From Lyngbya sp. HA4199-MV5 (GTDB lineage Bacteria; Cyanobacteriota; Cyanobacteriia; Leptolyngbyales; Leptolyngbyaceae): DNA of 59,782 nucleotides. The notes beneath the pieces were generated by a model. It was not told the DNA's origin and did not search any database. It was given only the letters and a program-made list of their open reading frames with translations. A program made the translations under genes and the position numbers. Numbering within the stretch: the first letter of the stretch is position 1; every line of letters starts with the position of its first letter. Below are positions 36,095 to 44,310 of this stretch, piece by piece. The stretch lies in contig JAHHHL010000040.1 of assembly GCA_019359375.1 (NCBI GenBank), forward strand, positions 1-59,782, read 5' to 3'.

Positions 36095-36235
36095 ATGAGA
36101 CGTGCGATCGGTTGAGCCATTCCCGTAACTTCTACGCGATAGCACACTCCCCTGCAATGGATTGCCATCAGTGCGTGAAGCACATTACCTAACACACCAA
36201 GCTTTATTCATCCTCTCTCAACGCTCTTTACCCGC

Positions 36236-37240
36236 ATGAAATCACCTTCCCTACTTGCCCTTGGTCTGCTAGCGTTTCTTTCAACCACCCATCAAGCTGC
36301 ACGGGCTGATAATGGCGTTATCGACTTCAATCTTGCGAACAATCCACCTTCAGCGACGGCTGCACCCACGTCAACTGACTCGGCTCCGACCCCAGACTCA
36401 CCTCCATCTGCCGCCACCTCTGCTTCAGCGTCTACCTCAATTGCCCTTAGTTTTGTGCCACCTGCTGCTCCCAACGCGCCAGCAGATTCACCAGCACCCA
36501 AACCGATCGCCCAACAGGAGAATTCCACACCAACTGTTGCCGTCGGGCAGGGAAGCGATATTTTTGCAGGTGGTTCAGACTCTCTGGTTGCCCGCACAGT
36601 AGGGCACGCAGAAGGCACGCGCACAGCCGATGGCAACAAAACCCGCGCCTACTACGGGCATTCTGACCCTGGGAATGGTGTCTGGAACTTAGGCAGTTTT
36701 TCTTACCAGCATGGGGCAAAATCGCCAGCAGAAGCCGACGAAAAACAGCTCCAGCGTTTACAGCGGCAGGCAGATGTGATTCGCCAAAAAGCAGACTCTC
36801 ATCGCTTAAACCTCTCACTGGAAGAAGAGCTAAATGCGATCGACCTGGCAAATCAGGCTCCTCTGGCAGCGCTGGATACACCGGGGTATATCGAATGGTT
36901 GAAAAAAGCGCGCGATCGTGGTCTCACAGGATCGGACGCGGTACTCTGGGCACGCACGCAGTCCTACTGGAACCCACGGCGGAACCGTTGGGAAGCTCCT
37001 GGACTCGGCAATACAGAAGATGGTATTAGCCACGATCAAAATCGACGCTTGACCGCGATCGCACGAGCGCTAGGCACCTATCAGCAGCAAGCCTATCAGC
37101 AGCAAGCCCTGGCACGGCGTAAAGAAGACGAGCCACAGGACAAAGTGGCAGACAAGCCCCCTGCTGAAAAAGTTGCCGACCAGATCATCTTTCAGAATTT
37201 GTCTCAGCCGAAATCAGGAGAGATTGCTCAGGTAAAGTAG
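36236..37240 (+). CDS. Secreted hypothetical protein
   Basis: 334 residues. Signal peptide (SLLALGLLAFLSTTHQAARA), then about 85 residues of disordered P/S/T/A (TAAPTSTDSAPTPDSPPSA), then a folded part: FAGGSDSLVARTVGHAEGTR, YYGHSDPGNGVWNLGSFSYQ, helical LQRQADVIRQKADS, and ARTQSYWNPRRNRWEAPGLG. A Q-rich tail (YQQQAYQQQALARRKE) ends the protein. The GHAEGT...YYGHSDPGNG pattern is a conserved cyanobacterial block, possibly a lysozyme-like fold, but I cannot confirm that. It lies immediately before the ExbB/ExbD genes, same strand, 159 bases away. Confidence 0.65.
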   Translation: MKSPSLLALGLLAFLSTTHQAARADNGVIDFNLANNPPSATAAPTSTDSAPTPDSPPSAATSASASTSIALSFVPPAAPNAPADSPAPKPIAQQENSTPTVAVGQGSDIFAGGSDSLVARTVGHAEGTRTADGNKTRAYYGHSDPGNGVWNLGSFSYQHGAKSPAEADEKQLQRLQRQADVIRQKADSHRLNLSLEEELNAIDLANQAPLAALDTPGYIEWLKKARDRGLTGSDAVLWARTQSYWNPRRNRWEAPGLGNTEDGISHDQNRRLTAIARALGTYQQQAYQQQALARRKEDEPQDKVADKPPAEKVADQIIFQNLSQPKSGEIAQVK

Positions 37241-37399
37241 TCAGGCGATCGCCATAGCAGAAGGATCTGTGCCTTCGACTTTGAGTTTACGTTTATTAAC
37301 CTGACGTTAACCAGCCCTCTACTGCAAGTCCGTTATTCTAACGGGAGGGTTGTGTTAAACCTCAGAATCTCAGCAGAATGGCGTTCCCAAACCTCTAAG

Positions 37400-38098
37400 A
37401 TGTCTTCTACGTTATTTGAATTTCTGTCTGAAGGTGGACCAGTCATGATTCCAATGGCTGGGCTATCGGTAGCGACGCTTGCCTGTGCTTTAGAGCGAGC
37501 CTGGTTTTGGTTTCAGCTATCGCGCGGCGAGGATCGTATCGCTCACGATGTGCTAGATGCGGCTCGCTACAGCCTGGATGAGGCGCGGACGATCGCCGAG
37601 CGCAACCAGACATTGCCGATCGGTCGCTTTTTGCTGGCACCCCTCAAACTCAAGCATCCCACCCCCGAAACGTTTCGTTTGGCAATGGAAGCCGCAGGCG
37701 ACCAGGAGTTTGTGCGGATGCGGAAGGGCGATAAGCTGCTCGAAACGGTTGTTGCCCTTGCACCGCTGTTGGGATTATTGGGAACCGTTACGGGTCTGAT
37801 TACCACATTCAGCAACTTGAATATTGGGGGTGGTGGCACAGGAGCTGACACATCTAAAGCAGCAGCGGGGATCGGTGAAGCGCTGATTGTCACGGCGGCT
37901 GGTATGGTGGTGGCGATTCTGGCGCTGGCAGCCTTTCGGGTGTTTGTCACTCTCCAAACGCAGCAGATCGAGTATTTCTCTAAGATTGGCAGCGAACTTG
38001 AGGTGATTTACCGTCACGTCTGGTACGAAGCAGGGCATTTGAATGGCGATCGGGCGATCGCATCAAAGTCCGATCCCGTTACTAGCGGACATCCATAG
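37400..38098 (+). CDS. exbB: ExbB/TolQ/MotA-type proton channel protein
   Basis: Inner-membrane proton channel subunit that, with ExbD, powers TonB-dependent transport (or a related envelope process). Start chosen at 37400 (MSSTLFEFLSEGGPVMIPM) to match the family; a GTG at 37352 follows GGGAGG at too short a distance. 232 residues with three membrane segments: PVMIPMAGLSVATLACALER, LLETVVALAPLLGLLGTVTGL and ALIVTAAGMVVAILALAAF. The LGLLGTVTGLI..F and G.GEALI.TA.G signatures are clear. Upstream of exbD by 36 bases. Confidence 0.88.
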   Translation: MSSTLFEFLSEGGPVMIPMAGLSVATLACALERAWFWFQLSRGEDRIAHDVLDAARYSLDEARTIAERNQTLPIGRFLLAPLKLKHPTPETFRLAMEAAGDQEFVRMRKGDKLLETVVALAPLLGLLGTVTGLITTFSNLNIGGGGTGADTSKAAAGIGEALIVTAAGMVVAILALAAFRVFVTLQTQQIEYFSKIGSELEVIYRHVWYEAGHLNGDRAIASKSDPVTSGHP

Positions 38099-38134
38099 CT
38101 GCGTTGTCCAGACAGATAGTGTGTAGAGCGTGTT

Positions 38135-38542
38135 ATGAAATTCAAAGCACAGCAGCAAGGCTCCCAAATGCCAGAACCCAATCTGGTGCCGATGATGGAC
38201 GTGATTTTGACCGTCCTCACCTTTTTCATCATCGTTTCGATGACGCTAACCAGCTTTCAAGCCGTTGATGTGCCGCTGCCCAGTACGGACAAAGGCATCA
38301 GCAAAGAGAAACCCATCGAGCCGATCATTGTTGCCATGAATCGTCAGGGGCAGGTGTTAATGAACAACGCACCCGTAACAGACACCCAATTGGCGCAGCT
38401 CATCGTGACGTACTTGCAGAAGAATCCTAAAGGCACGGTTGTTCTCAAGGCAGACAAGCAAGTGACCTACGAAAAAGTGGTGCAGGTCTTAGGCACATTA
38501 CGCGACATTGGCGGCGATCGCGTTTCCTTGGCGATCGAGTGA
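38135..38542 (+). CDS. exbD: ExbD/TolR family protein
   Basis: 135 residues. A short cytoplasmic N-terminus, then the single membrane helix with the essential aspartate (D22) in EPNLVPMMDVILTVLTFFII, then a periplasmic domain ending VLGTLRDIGGDRVSLAIE. Partner of the ExbB-type gene 36 bases upstream. Together they convert proton flow into motion in the envelope. The palindromic element C follows the stop by six bases. Confidence 0.92.
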   Translation: MKFKAQQQGSQMPEPNLVPMMDVILTVLTFFIIVSMTLTSFQAVDVPLPSTDKGISKEKPIEPIIVAMNRQGQVLMNNAPVTDTQLAQLIVTYLQKNPKGTVVLKADKQVTYEKVVQVLGTLRDIGGDRVSLAIE

Positions 38543-38548
38543 CGCTTG

Positions 38549-38621
38549 CTAAGAATCGTGGATTAATTAACCTGAAACACTTCCTGTCTGTAGGGACGTT
38601 ACATGTAACGTCCCTACAGAC
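38549..38621 (+). repeat. Palindromic repeat element C, copy 2
   Basis: A perfect 36-base palindrome at 38586-38621, centred on GGACGTTACATGTAACGTCC, with the same left arm as copy 1 (CTAAGAATCGTGGATTAATT, AACCTGAAACACTTCCTGTC). It lies between the convergent exbD and TonB-like genes and, as at copy 1, starts within a few bases of a stop codon, in the same orientation relative to the gene. Confidence 0.85.
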
Positions 38622-38652
38622 GACAGCATTACACCTTATTAAATTCGCGTTC

Positions 38653-39663
38653 CTAAGGCTTTTTCGTCCATACGACCACGATCGTGCCGCCACTGGTGCT
38701 TGGCACCAGGTTGAGGTAGCCTGTGTAGCTGTCGCTTTTAATCTCATAAAGGGAGCCGCCGCCATAGTTGCCAACAGCGCTGGTTGTGTAACTCGCACCC
38801 GCTAAATAGTCCTTCAGCGTGGCGTAGATTGCGTCAGCCGTTGAGCCATCAATGACTTTGGGTGAGCCATAAATCGCCCCAAGCTGTTCAGGCAAACTCG
38901 CTTTGGGATCTTTGTAATAGTCTGCTGGCTGCGTAAAATCTCCTGGCGTTGCGTCGTTAGTCGAGCCATTTTTATCGATTTGATTAGCGACCTGCTCATA
39001 AATGTCTGCGATCGCTTTTGGTGTGCCTTCTGCCTTCTTCAGCTTTTCTAGATCGTTGATCGCTTCGGGAGCCAGTAAGTACACCGTTTTCGTGTCACTA
39101 TCTTTCAAAATACTCAAAGACAGGGACTTCCCGCCCTTCGACACGGTAAAAAGCTTGACGTTTGTGCCATCGCCACCGGCAGGAGTAATGGCAAATTTTT
39201 TCTCCGGTAGCACCTTTTCAAAGTAAGACACGACCGACTGTAGGGATACGGCAGCTTCACGACAATTTTCGCCCAAATCCGTTTTGCCATAGCAGTTGGG
39301 GGTCGATGACGGGTAATGGGGAAAATCAGCAAACGGATCTTTTGCGTCGCTGGGTGTGCCGCCTGCTGCACGTTGGGGTGTTTGAGTCCTTTGTACAGGA
39401 GGCGCGATCGCGGACTTCGCTCGATTGACCTTTGGTAGCGCTGGCTTGGCTAATTTGGGACGTGACTTTGCGGCTGGCTTGGCAGTGGGCAACTGGGTAA
39501 TTTTGACGGGATCTTCCTTATCGTCCGTCTTTTTGGGTTTCTCCGCCGATGGCAGGGGGGTGAACAGCAACAGCGCGTGTAAGCCGATCGCCGCAATCAG
39601 CATGGGTCGAATGAGCAATCGTACAGGCGCAGGTAACTGCTTCAAAGCTGGAATGGTGGTCAT
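38653..39663 (-). CDS. TonB-like periplasm-spanning protein
   Basis: 336 residues. One membrane helix near the N-terminus (LIRPMLIAAIGLHALLLFTP), then a K/P-rich stretch (TAKPAAKSRPKLAKPALPKV) typical of the periplasm-spanning part of TonB, then a folded domain with two cysteines (NCYGKTDLGENCREAAVSL) ending YTGYLNLVPSTSGGTIVVVW. The C-terminal domain is not the classic TonB fold by eye, but the architecture, and the position opposite an ExbB/ExbD pair, support an energy-transducing role. Typical of cyanobacterial TonB-like proteins. Convergent with exbD. Confidence 0.7.
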   Translation of the reverse strand: MTTIPALKQLPAPVRLLIRPMLIAAIGLHALLLFTPLPSAEKPKKTDDKEDPVKITQLPTAKPAAKSRPKLAKPALPKVNRAKSAIAPPVQRTQTPQRAAGGTPSDAKDPFADFPHYPSSTPNCYGKTDLGENCREAAVSLQSVVSYFEKVLPEKKFAITPAGGDGTNVKLFTVSKGGKSLSLSILKDSDTKTVYLLAPEAINDLEKLKKAEGTPKAIADIYEQVANQIDKNGSTNDATPGDFTQPADYYKDPKASLPEQLGAIYGSPKVIDGSTADAIYATLKDYLAGASYTTSAVGNYGGGSLYEIKSDSYTGYLNLVPSTSGGTIVVVWTKKP

Positions 39664-40054
39664 AAAAATGATTGCAGCAAGGAACGCCGTGTAGAAGCAA
39701 TAAAGGAAGTGGGCTAGCTAAATAATATGTGGAGAAGGGCACAATTCACAACAACGAATGCGATCGACCGAACGCTTTACAGAATAGGCTACCTTGACTT
39801 TGTAGAGCGGTCATTTAGGCTGCTTGATGTTGTTATTGGTGTGATCATCGCTAGTGCAAGCCGTGAATTAAAGAGCTGCAGGCATCACGCCTTTCTCTAT
39901 GAAATCTTACTTCATGTCATGAAAATCAAGCTCTGGTGAGGCATTTCCGCTTTTATATGGTGTTACTTAAAGGGGAAAATGTTCACAGATTACATTCGAG
40001 CGGTGTAATCAAAAGCACTGATTTAAACCATCAATGTAGCAGTAGCAAAAGTGC
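39664..40054. other. Spacer upstream of the pst operon
   Basis: About 390 bases between the divergent TonB-like gene and the Pho box. Two short plus-strand frames (39727-39939 and 39936-40160) are open but have no ribosome site and no protein-like composition, and the second one crosses the Pho box. I see no RNA gene or repeat here. Confidence 0.5.
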
Positions 40055-40084
40055 CTTAAACAAACGTTTAATTAACCTTAACCT
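40055..40084 (+). promoter_or_regulatory. Pho box: three 8-bp repeats
   Basis: CTTAAACA-aac-GTTTAATT-aac-CTTAACCT: three octamers spaced by three bases, an 11-base period. This is the arrangement and near-consensus (CTTAACCT) of the cyanobacterial SphR/PhoB site. It lies 100 bases upstream of the pstS start. It predicts induction of the whole operon under phosphate limitation. Confidence 0.85.
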
Positions 40085-40184
40085 GCTGTTACAGCTTCTT
40101 TGGTTTTCACTTAACTGCTGTGGTTGTACGGTTGTCATTGTTACCCAATCTAACCATTAAGACTCTCTGTGAGGACAAGGCAAA

Positions 40185-41228
40185 ATGGCATTTCCTGCAA
40201 TTGCATTCCGTCGCGCCGTTACTGCCTCAGCCGTAACTGCCGCGATCGCGCTTGGACCGTTGTTGACTGCGATCGCGCAGGCAGTTCCTTTAACGGGTGC
40301 TGGAGCAACCTTCCCCGTTCCTCTGTATGAGCGGTACATTGCCGAATTTAAGAAAGCCAATCCCGATATTGACGTGAGCTATCAGGGTGTCGGTAGCGGT
40401 GCGGGTATTCGTCAGGTGATCGCGGGTACGGTTGACTTTGGCGGTAGCGATGCTGCCATGACCGATGCTGAAATCGAAAAGGTCAAGCAAGGCGTGATCT
40501 TGGTGCCAACCGCTGGTGGCGCTGTTGCCGTCATTTATAACCTGCCTTTTGTGCCTAACCTCAAGCTATCCCGCAGTGTGTTGCCTGACATTTTTGCTGG
40601 CAAGATCAAGAAGTGGAACGATCCCCGCATTGCGAAAATTAACCCCGGTGCAAAGCTACCTGATTCTGAGATCAAGCCTGTGGTACGTGCGGATGGCAGC
40701 GGTACGTCCTTCATTTTCACCAACCATCTGAGCGCGATTAGCTCTTCCTTTAAGTCTGAGGTGGGCGTTGGTACAGCTCCCAAATGGCCCGGAAACCCGC
40801 TCAAGGGCAAAGGCAATCCTGGTGTAGCGAAGGAAGTCAGCGGTGCTGAAGGCACGATCGGCTACGTCGAGTATGCTTACTCTAAAGAAAAGAAGATCCA
40901 GACTGCGTGGGTAGAAAACAAAAAGGGACAGTTTGTACCCCCGACCGTCTCCAACGCGAACAAGGCACTCGCCACTGTGGTCATTCCTCCCGAAAACAAT
41001 CGCGTGTTTGTGGGTGATCCCGATGATGGCTACCCGATCGCAGGCTTGACCTGGTTGATGGTTTACAAGCAGTATGACAGCCCCGAAAAAGCGGCTGCCA
41101 TCAAAAAGTTTGTGAACTGGATCTTGAGCGATGGGCAAGAACTCAATAAAACTCTTGACTATGTGCGAATTCCCGCCAAAGATGCCAAGAGAATTGCGAG
41201 TGACGTAAACTCTGGCGTGAAGCCATAA
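40185..41228 (+). CDS. pstS: Phosphate ABC transporter substrate-binding protein PstS
   Basis: Periplasmic phosphate-binding protein, 347 residues. Signal peptide (about 1-30, TAAIALGPLLTAIAQAVP). Binding-site motifs: GAGATFPVPLYERYI, GVGSGAGIRQV, FGGSDAAMTD, RADGSGTSFIFTNHLSA and GTIGYVEYAYS. A GAGGA ribosome site lies about 9 bases before the ATG. First gene of the operon; 193 bases separate it from pstC, and that spacer carries a heptamer tract. Confidence 0.95.
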   Translation: MAFPAIAFRRAVTASAVTAAIALGPLLTAIAQAVPLTGAGATFPVPLYERYIAEFKKANPDIDVSYQGVGSGAGIRQVIAGTVDFGGSDAAMTDAEIEKVKQGVILVPTAGGAVAVIYNLPFVPNLKLSRSVLPDIFAGKIKKWNDPRIAKINPGAKLPDSEIKPVVRADGSGTSFIFTNHLSAISSSFKSEVGVGTAPKWPGNPLKGKGNPGVAKEVSGAEGTIGYVEYAYSKEKKIQTAWVENKKGQFVPPTVSNANKALATVVIPPENNRVFVGDPDDGYPIAGLTWLMVYKQYDSPEKAAAIKKFVNWILSDGQELNKTLDYVRIPAKDAKRIASDVNSGVKP

Positions 41229-41370
41229 GCGCGATCGCCCACTCCATCGTCTGAAGCGTCCTTTAGTTTACCTGGAGGGCGCTTTCAGGTCATGGTCTTT
41301 AAAGCCTCGCTTTCTCGTCGGTTCCCTGATTTGCTGCTTGCTTATGCCTGAAGCCCAGGAATCTTAATAG

Positions 41371-41406
41371 CTTTACTCCTGACTCCTGACTCCTGACTCC
41401 CGACTC
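41371..41406 (+). repeat. CTCCTGA heptamer tract between pstS and pstC
   Basis: Four to five units of CTCCTGA (last one CTCCCGA), ending about 15 bases before the pstC start. The tract occupies the spot where a pstC ribosome site would be expected. Confidence 0.8.
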
Positions 41407-41421
41407 CTCACTTCCTACCCA

Positions 41422-42423
41422 ATGAGTGCAACCGAACCACCTCAATCGACTTCAACGTTCTCGGTTAGCCAAATGTCCGTTGCCGATCGCGGCGACGACA
41501 TTATGACAACTGATGGTCTAACCTCTTGGCTCAACCAGGGGTTTCTGTGGTTAACCCGCGGGTTTGCGCTACTCACTGTGCTGACGCTGCTGTGGATGGG
41601 ATGGGTCATCTTTAAGCAGGCAGAGCCAGCGATTAAGGAATTTGGCTTTGGCTTTTTGACCAGCCAGGAATGGGATATTGCCAATGTGAAGTTTGGGGCG
41701 CTTCCCTACATTTTTGGCACGATCGTCACCTCGACGATCGCCCTGGTGCTTTCCTTACCCATCGGGTTAGCCGTAGCGCTAGTGACAAGCGAGAATTTTT
41801 TACCGTCCTGGGTGCGATCGCCCATCGCCTTTCTGGTTGAACTGATTGCGGCGATTCCCAGCGTCATTGTTGGTCTTTGGGGCATCTATCTGCTGGTGCC
41901 CTTTTTGCAGCCGATTCAGCTTTGGCTTTACACCCACTTCAAGCAGATTCCTCTGTTTAGCACCCAGCCTTTTGGTTCTGGCATCCTGGCGGCTGGAGTG
42001 ATTCTGGCGATTATGATTTTGCCGACGATCGCTGCTATTAGCCGCGAAGTGCTGCTGGCGATCCCTTCCGATTTACGTTCTGCCTCTATGTCACTAGGTG
42101 CCACGCGTTGGGAAACCATTTTTGGAGTGATCCTGCCGTCATCGGTATCGGGAATCTTGGGAGCTGCCATGCTGGGGCTGGGACGCGCCTTGGGCGAGAC
42201 AATGGCGGTCACGATGGTGATTGGCAATTCTGCACAAATCAGCCCTTCGTTGTTCAATGTGGGTTACACCATCCCGGCGCTGCTGGCAAATGAATTTGGA
42301 GAGGCGCTAGATCCGTTGCACATTGGCGCGCTGATGTACCTCGCCTTGATTCTGTTTGTGCTGACGTTAGCAATTAATGTGTTAGCGATTTTGATGGTAC
42401 GGGTACTGGGCTATGGAAAGTGA
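41422..42423 (+). CDS. pstC: Phosphate ABC transporter permease PstC
   Basis: 333 residues, six membrane segments, e.g. GFALLTVLTLLWMGWVIF, GTIVTSTIALVLSLPIGLAV and VGLWGIYLLVPFL. The permease (EAA) loop that contacts PstB is SREVLLAIPSDLRSASMSLG, then ATRWETIFGVILPS, and is followed by GRALGETMAVTMVIGN. The N-terminus has about 30 additional polar residues. Its last 11 bases overlap pstA. Confidence 0.93.
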   Translation: MSATEPPQSTSTFSVSQMSVADRGDDIMTTDGLTSWLNQGFLWLTRGFALLTVLTLLWMGWVIFKQAEPAIKEFGFGFLTSQEWDIANVKFGALPYIFGTIVTSTIALVLSLPIGLAVALVTSENFLPSWVRSPIAFLVELIAAIPSVIVGLWGIYLLVPFLQPIQLWLYTHFKQIPLFSTQPFGSGILAAGVILAIMILPTIAAISREVLLAIPSDLRSASMSLGATRWETIFGVILPSSVSGILGAAMLGLGRALGETMAVTMVIGNSAQISPSLFNVGYTIPALLANEFGEALDPLHIGALMYLALILFVLTLAINVLAILMVRVLGYGK

Positions 42424-43303
42424 GGCGGCTATGGAAAATGAGGCGTTGGACTTAATCGAGCCGTTACCCGCTGGTCGTCAGGCGTTAAGCAATGGTATGA
42501 CGGCGCTTGCCTTCTTGGGTACCGCGATCGCGCTGTTGCCGCTGCTGGCAATCCTCATCAAGATTTTGTGGGAAGGCGCGCCTCATCTCAAGTGGGATGT
42601 GCTGACCTCACTCCCCGCACCTGTGGGGTTAGAAGGCGTGCCGAATGGGTTTGCGAACGCCATCCAGGGGACGGTGATGATGGTGAGCATTGCAACCCTG
42701 ATCAGCATTCCGATCGGGCTATTGACAGCCATTTACCTGTCGGAGTTTGGGAAGCAGTCGCCGCTGGCACAGGGTGTCCGTTTTCTAATCATGGTGCTCA
42801 GCGGTGTGCCATCGATCGTGGTGGGTGTGTTTGCTTACGCCGTGATTGTGCTGAACTTCAAATTTTCAGCCCTGGCGGGTAGCTTTGCGCTGGCAGTCAT
42901 CATGCTGCCGATCGTGGTGCTGACTTCTGAAGAAGCTTTGAAGCTTGTACCCATCCAGCAGCGGCTTGCATCTGCCGCACTGGGAGCGAGTCCGTTTCAA
43001 ACCACGCGTACCGTAGTGGCAACCGCCTTAGCAGGTATCACAACGGGTGTCTTACTGGCTGTAGCGCGCGCAGCGGGTGAGACGGCACCACTCATTTTTA
43101 CGGCGCTGTTTACCCAAGGCTGGTCACAAGGCTTATTGCAGCCGGCACCATCGCTATCCGTCATGATTTACAACTACGCCAATTCCGCGTATGTTCAACA
43201 AAACCAGCTTGCGTGGAGTGCGTCAGTGATCTTAGTTGGGATGGTGCTGCTGACAAATCTCCTCTCTCGCCTGCTTACCCGCAAACGCTTGCCGAATCGC
43301 TAG
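42413..43303 (+). CDS. pstA: Phosphate ABC transporter permease PstA
   Basis: 296 residues, six membrane segments. EAA-type loop VPIQQRLASAALGASPFQTT, then ARAAGETAPLIFTALFTQGW. Its start overlaps the pstC end by 11 bases; a second in-frame ATG at 42431 is possible. Forms the membrane channel together with PstC. Confidence 0.93.
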   Translation: MESEAAMENEALDLIEPLPAGRQALSNGMTALAFLGTAIALLPLLAILIKILWEGAPHLKWDVLTSLPAPVGLEGVPNGFANAIQGTVMMVSIATLISIPIGLLTAIYLSEFGKQSPLAQGVRFLIMVLSGVPSIVVGVFAYAVIVLNFKFSALAGSFALAVIMLPIVVLTSEEALKLVPIQQRLASAALGASPFQTTRTVVATALAGITTGVLLAVARAAGETAPLIFTALFTQGWSQGLLQPAPSLSVMIYNYANSAYVQQNQLAWSASVILVGMVLLTNLLSRLLTRKRLPNR

Positions 43304-43332
43304 ATATGTTATCCAGTTAGGACAAATGTTTC

Positions 43333-44139
43333 ATGCATCCTGTTGACACTGCTGCCTCGATCGCCACCGTTAGCCCTGCCCTCAGCGTGAAAAATCTGAG
43401 CTTTTACTACGGCAGCCAAAAAGCTGTGGAAAGCATCTCGATGGATATTCATCAAGAGCAAGTAACCGCCATTATTGGACCTTCTGGCTGTGGTAAATCT
43501 ACCTTCCTCAAAGCACTAAACCGCATCAGCGAACTCGAAACCAAGGTGCGTGTCGATGGCACTGTTGAATTTTTCGGTCAGAATATTTACAGCCCGCGGG
43601 TGAATCTGAATCGCCTGCGTCGCAAAATCGGCATGGTATTTCAAAAACCAAACCCCTTTCCCATGAGCATTTACGATAACGTTGCGTATGGCGTGCGGGT
43701 CTTTGGTCGTCCCTCGCGTGCCTCACTCGACGAGATTGTAGAGTCTGCCTTGCGTGGAGCGGCACTGTGGGATGAGGTGAAAGGCAATTTGGGCAAATCA
43801 GCTTTGGGGCTATCGGGTGGACAGCAACAGCGCTTGTGTATTGCCCGTGCGTTGGCCGTCAAGCCTAAAGTGCTGCTGATGGATGAACCCTGCTCTGCAC
43901 TCGACCCGATCGCCACGATGAAGATTGAAGAACTCATCCATACACTGCGGCAAGAGTTGACGATCGTCATCGTCACCCATAATATGCAGCAAGCCTCCCG
44001 TGTCTCTAACTACACCGCGTTCTTCAGCACCGATGAGAGCCGGATTGGTCAACTGGTGGAATTTGGACCTACCTCTCAGATCTTTATGCAACCAACTGAA
44101 ACACGCACACGAGACTATGTGGAAGGACGGTTTGGGTAA
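43333..44139 (+). CDS. pstB: Phosphate ABC transporter ATP-binding protein PstB
   Basis: 268 residues. Walker [11 protein letters not shown]-loop [20 protein letters not shown] signature [16 protein letters not shown], Walker [14 protein letters not shown] and switch histidine in [15 protein letters not shown]. Ends with the family's EGRFG. Last gene of pst; no PhoU gene follows, since a minus-strand gene is next. No clear terminator seen. Confidence 0.95.
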   Translation: MHPVDTAASIATVSPALSVKNLSFYYGSQKAVESISMDIHQEQVTAIIGPSGCGKSTFLKALNRISELETKVRVDGTVEFFGQNIYSPRVNLNRLRRKIGMVFQKPNPFPMSIYDNVAYGVRVFGRPSRASLDEIVESALRGAALWDEVKGNLGKSALGLSGGQQQRLCIARALAVKPKVLLMDEPCSALDPIATMKIEELIHTLRQELTIVIVTHNMQQASRVSNYTAFFSTDESRIGQLVEFGPTSQIFMQPTETRTRDYVEGRFG

Positions 44140-44144
44140 AGGGA

Positions 44145-44300
44145 TGCGAGACTCAAGAGCAGGCAAAAGCGGCGAAAGAGCGAGCAGAAAGCCTTTCACG
44201 CCTTGCAGTCTCAAATGAGCGGCAGACAGAAAATATTTTGCGACTCGCCGCAACGGTAGAACGTCAGGCACAAATCGTGGAGCGGCTGTTGCCACGCTAA
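44145..44300 (+). pseudogene. Remnant coiled-coil frame after pstB
   Basis: An open frame with no start codon, reading CETQEQAKAAKERAESLSRL, then AVSNERQTENILRLAATVER and QAQIVERLLPR, then stop. The composition and the VERQ..IVERLL ending resemble the coiled-coil gene at 19184-19567 (SRLVGIVDRLLEK). It probably is the tail of a deleted copy, or the C-terminal helix of a lost Uma2-like gene. Confidence 0.4.
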
Positions 44301-44310
44301 GTGCTGTAGT

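Noticed and set aside
39727-40160. Two short plus-strand frames upstream of pstS.
   Set aside because: No ribosome site or protein-like composition; the second crosses the Pho box.
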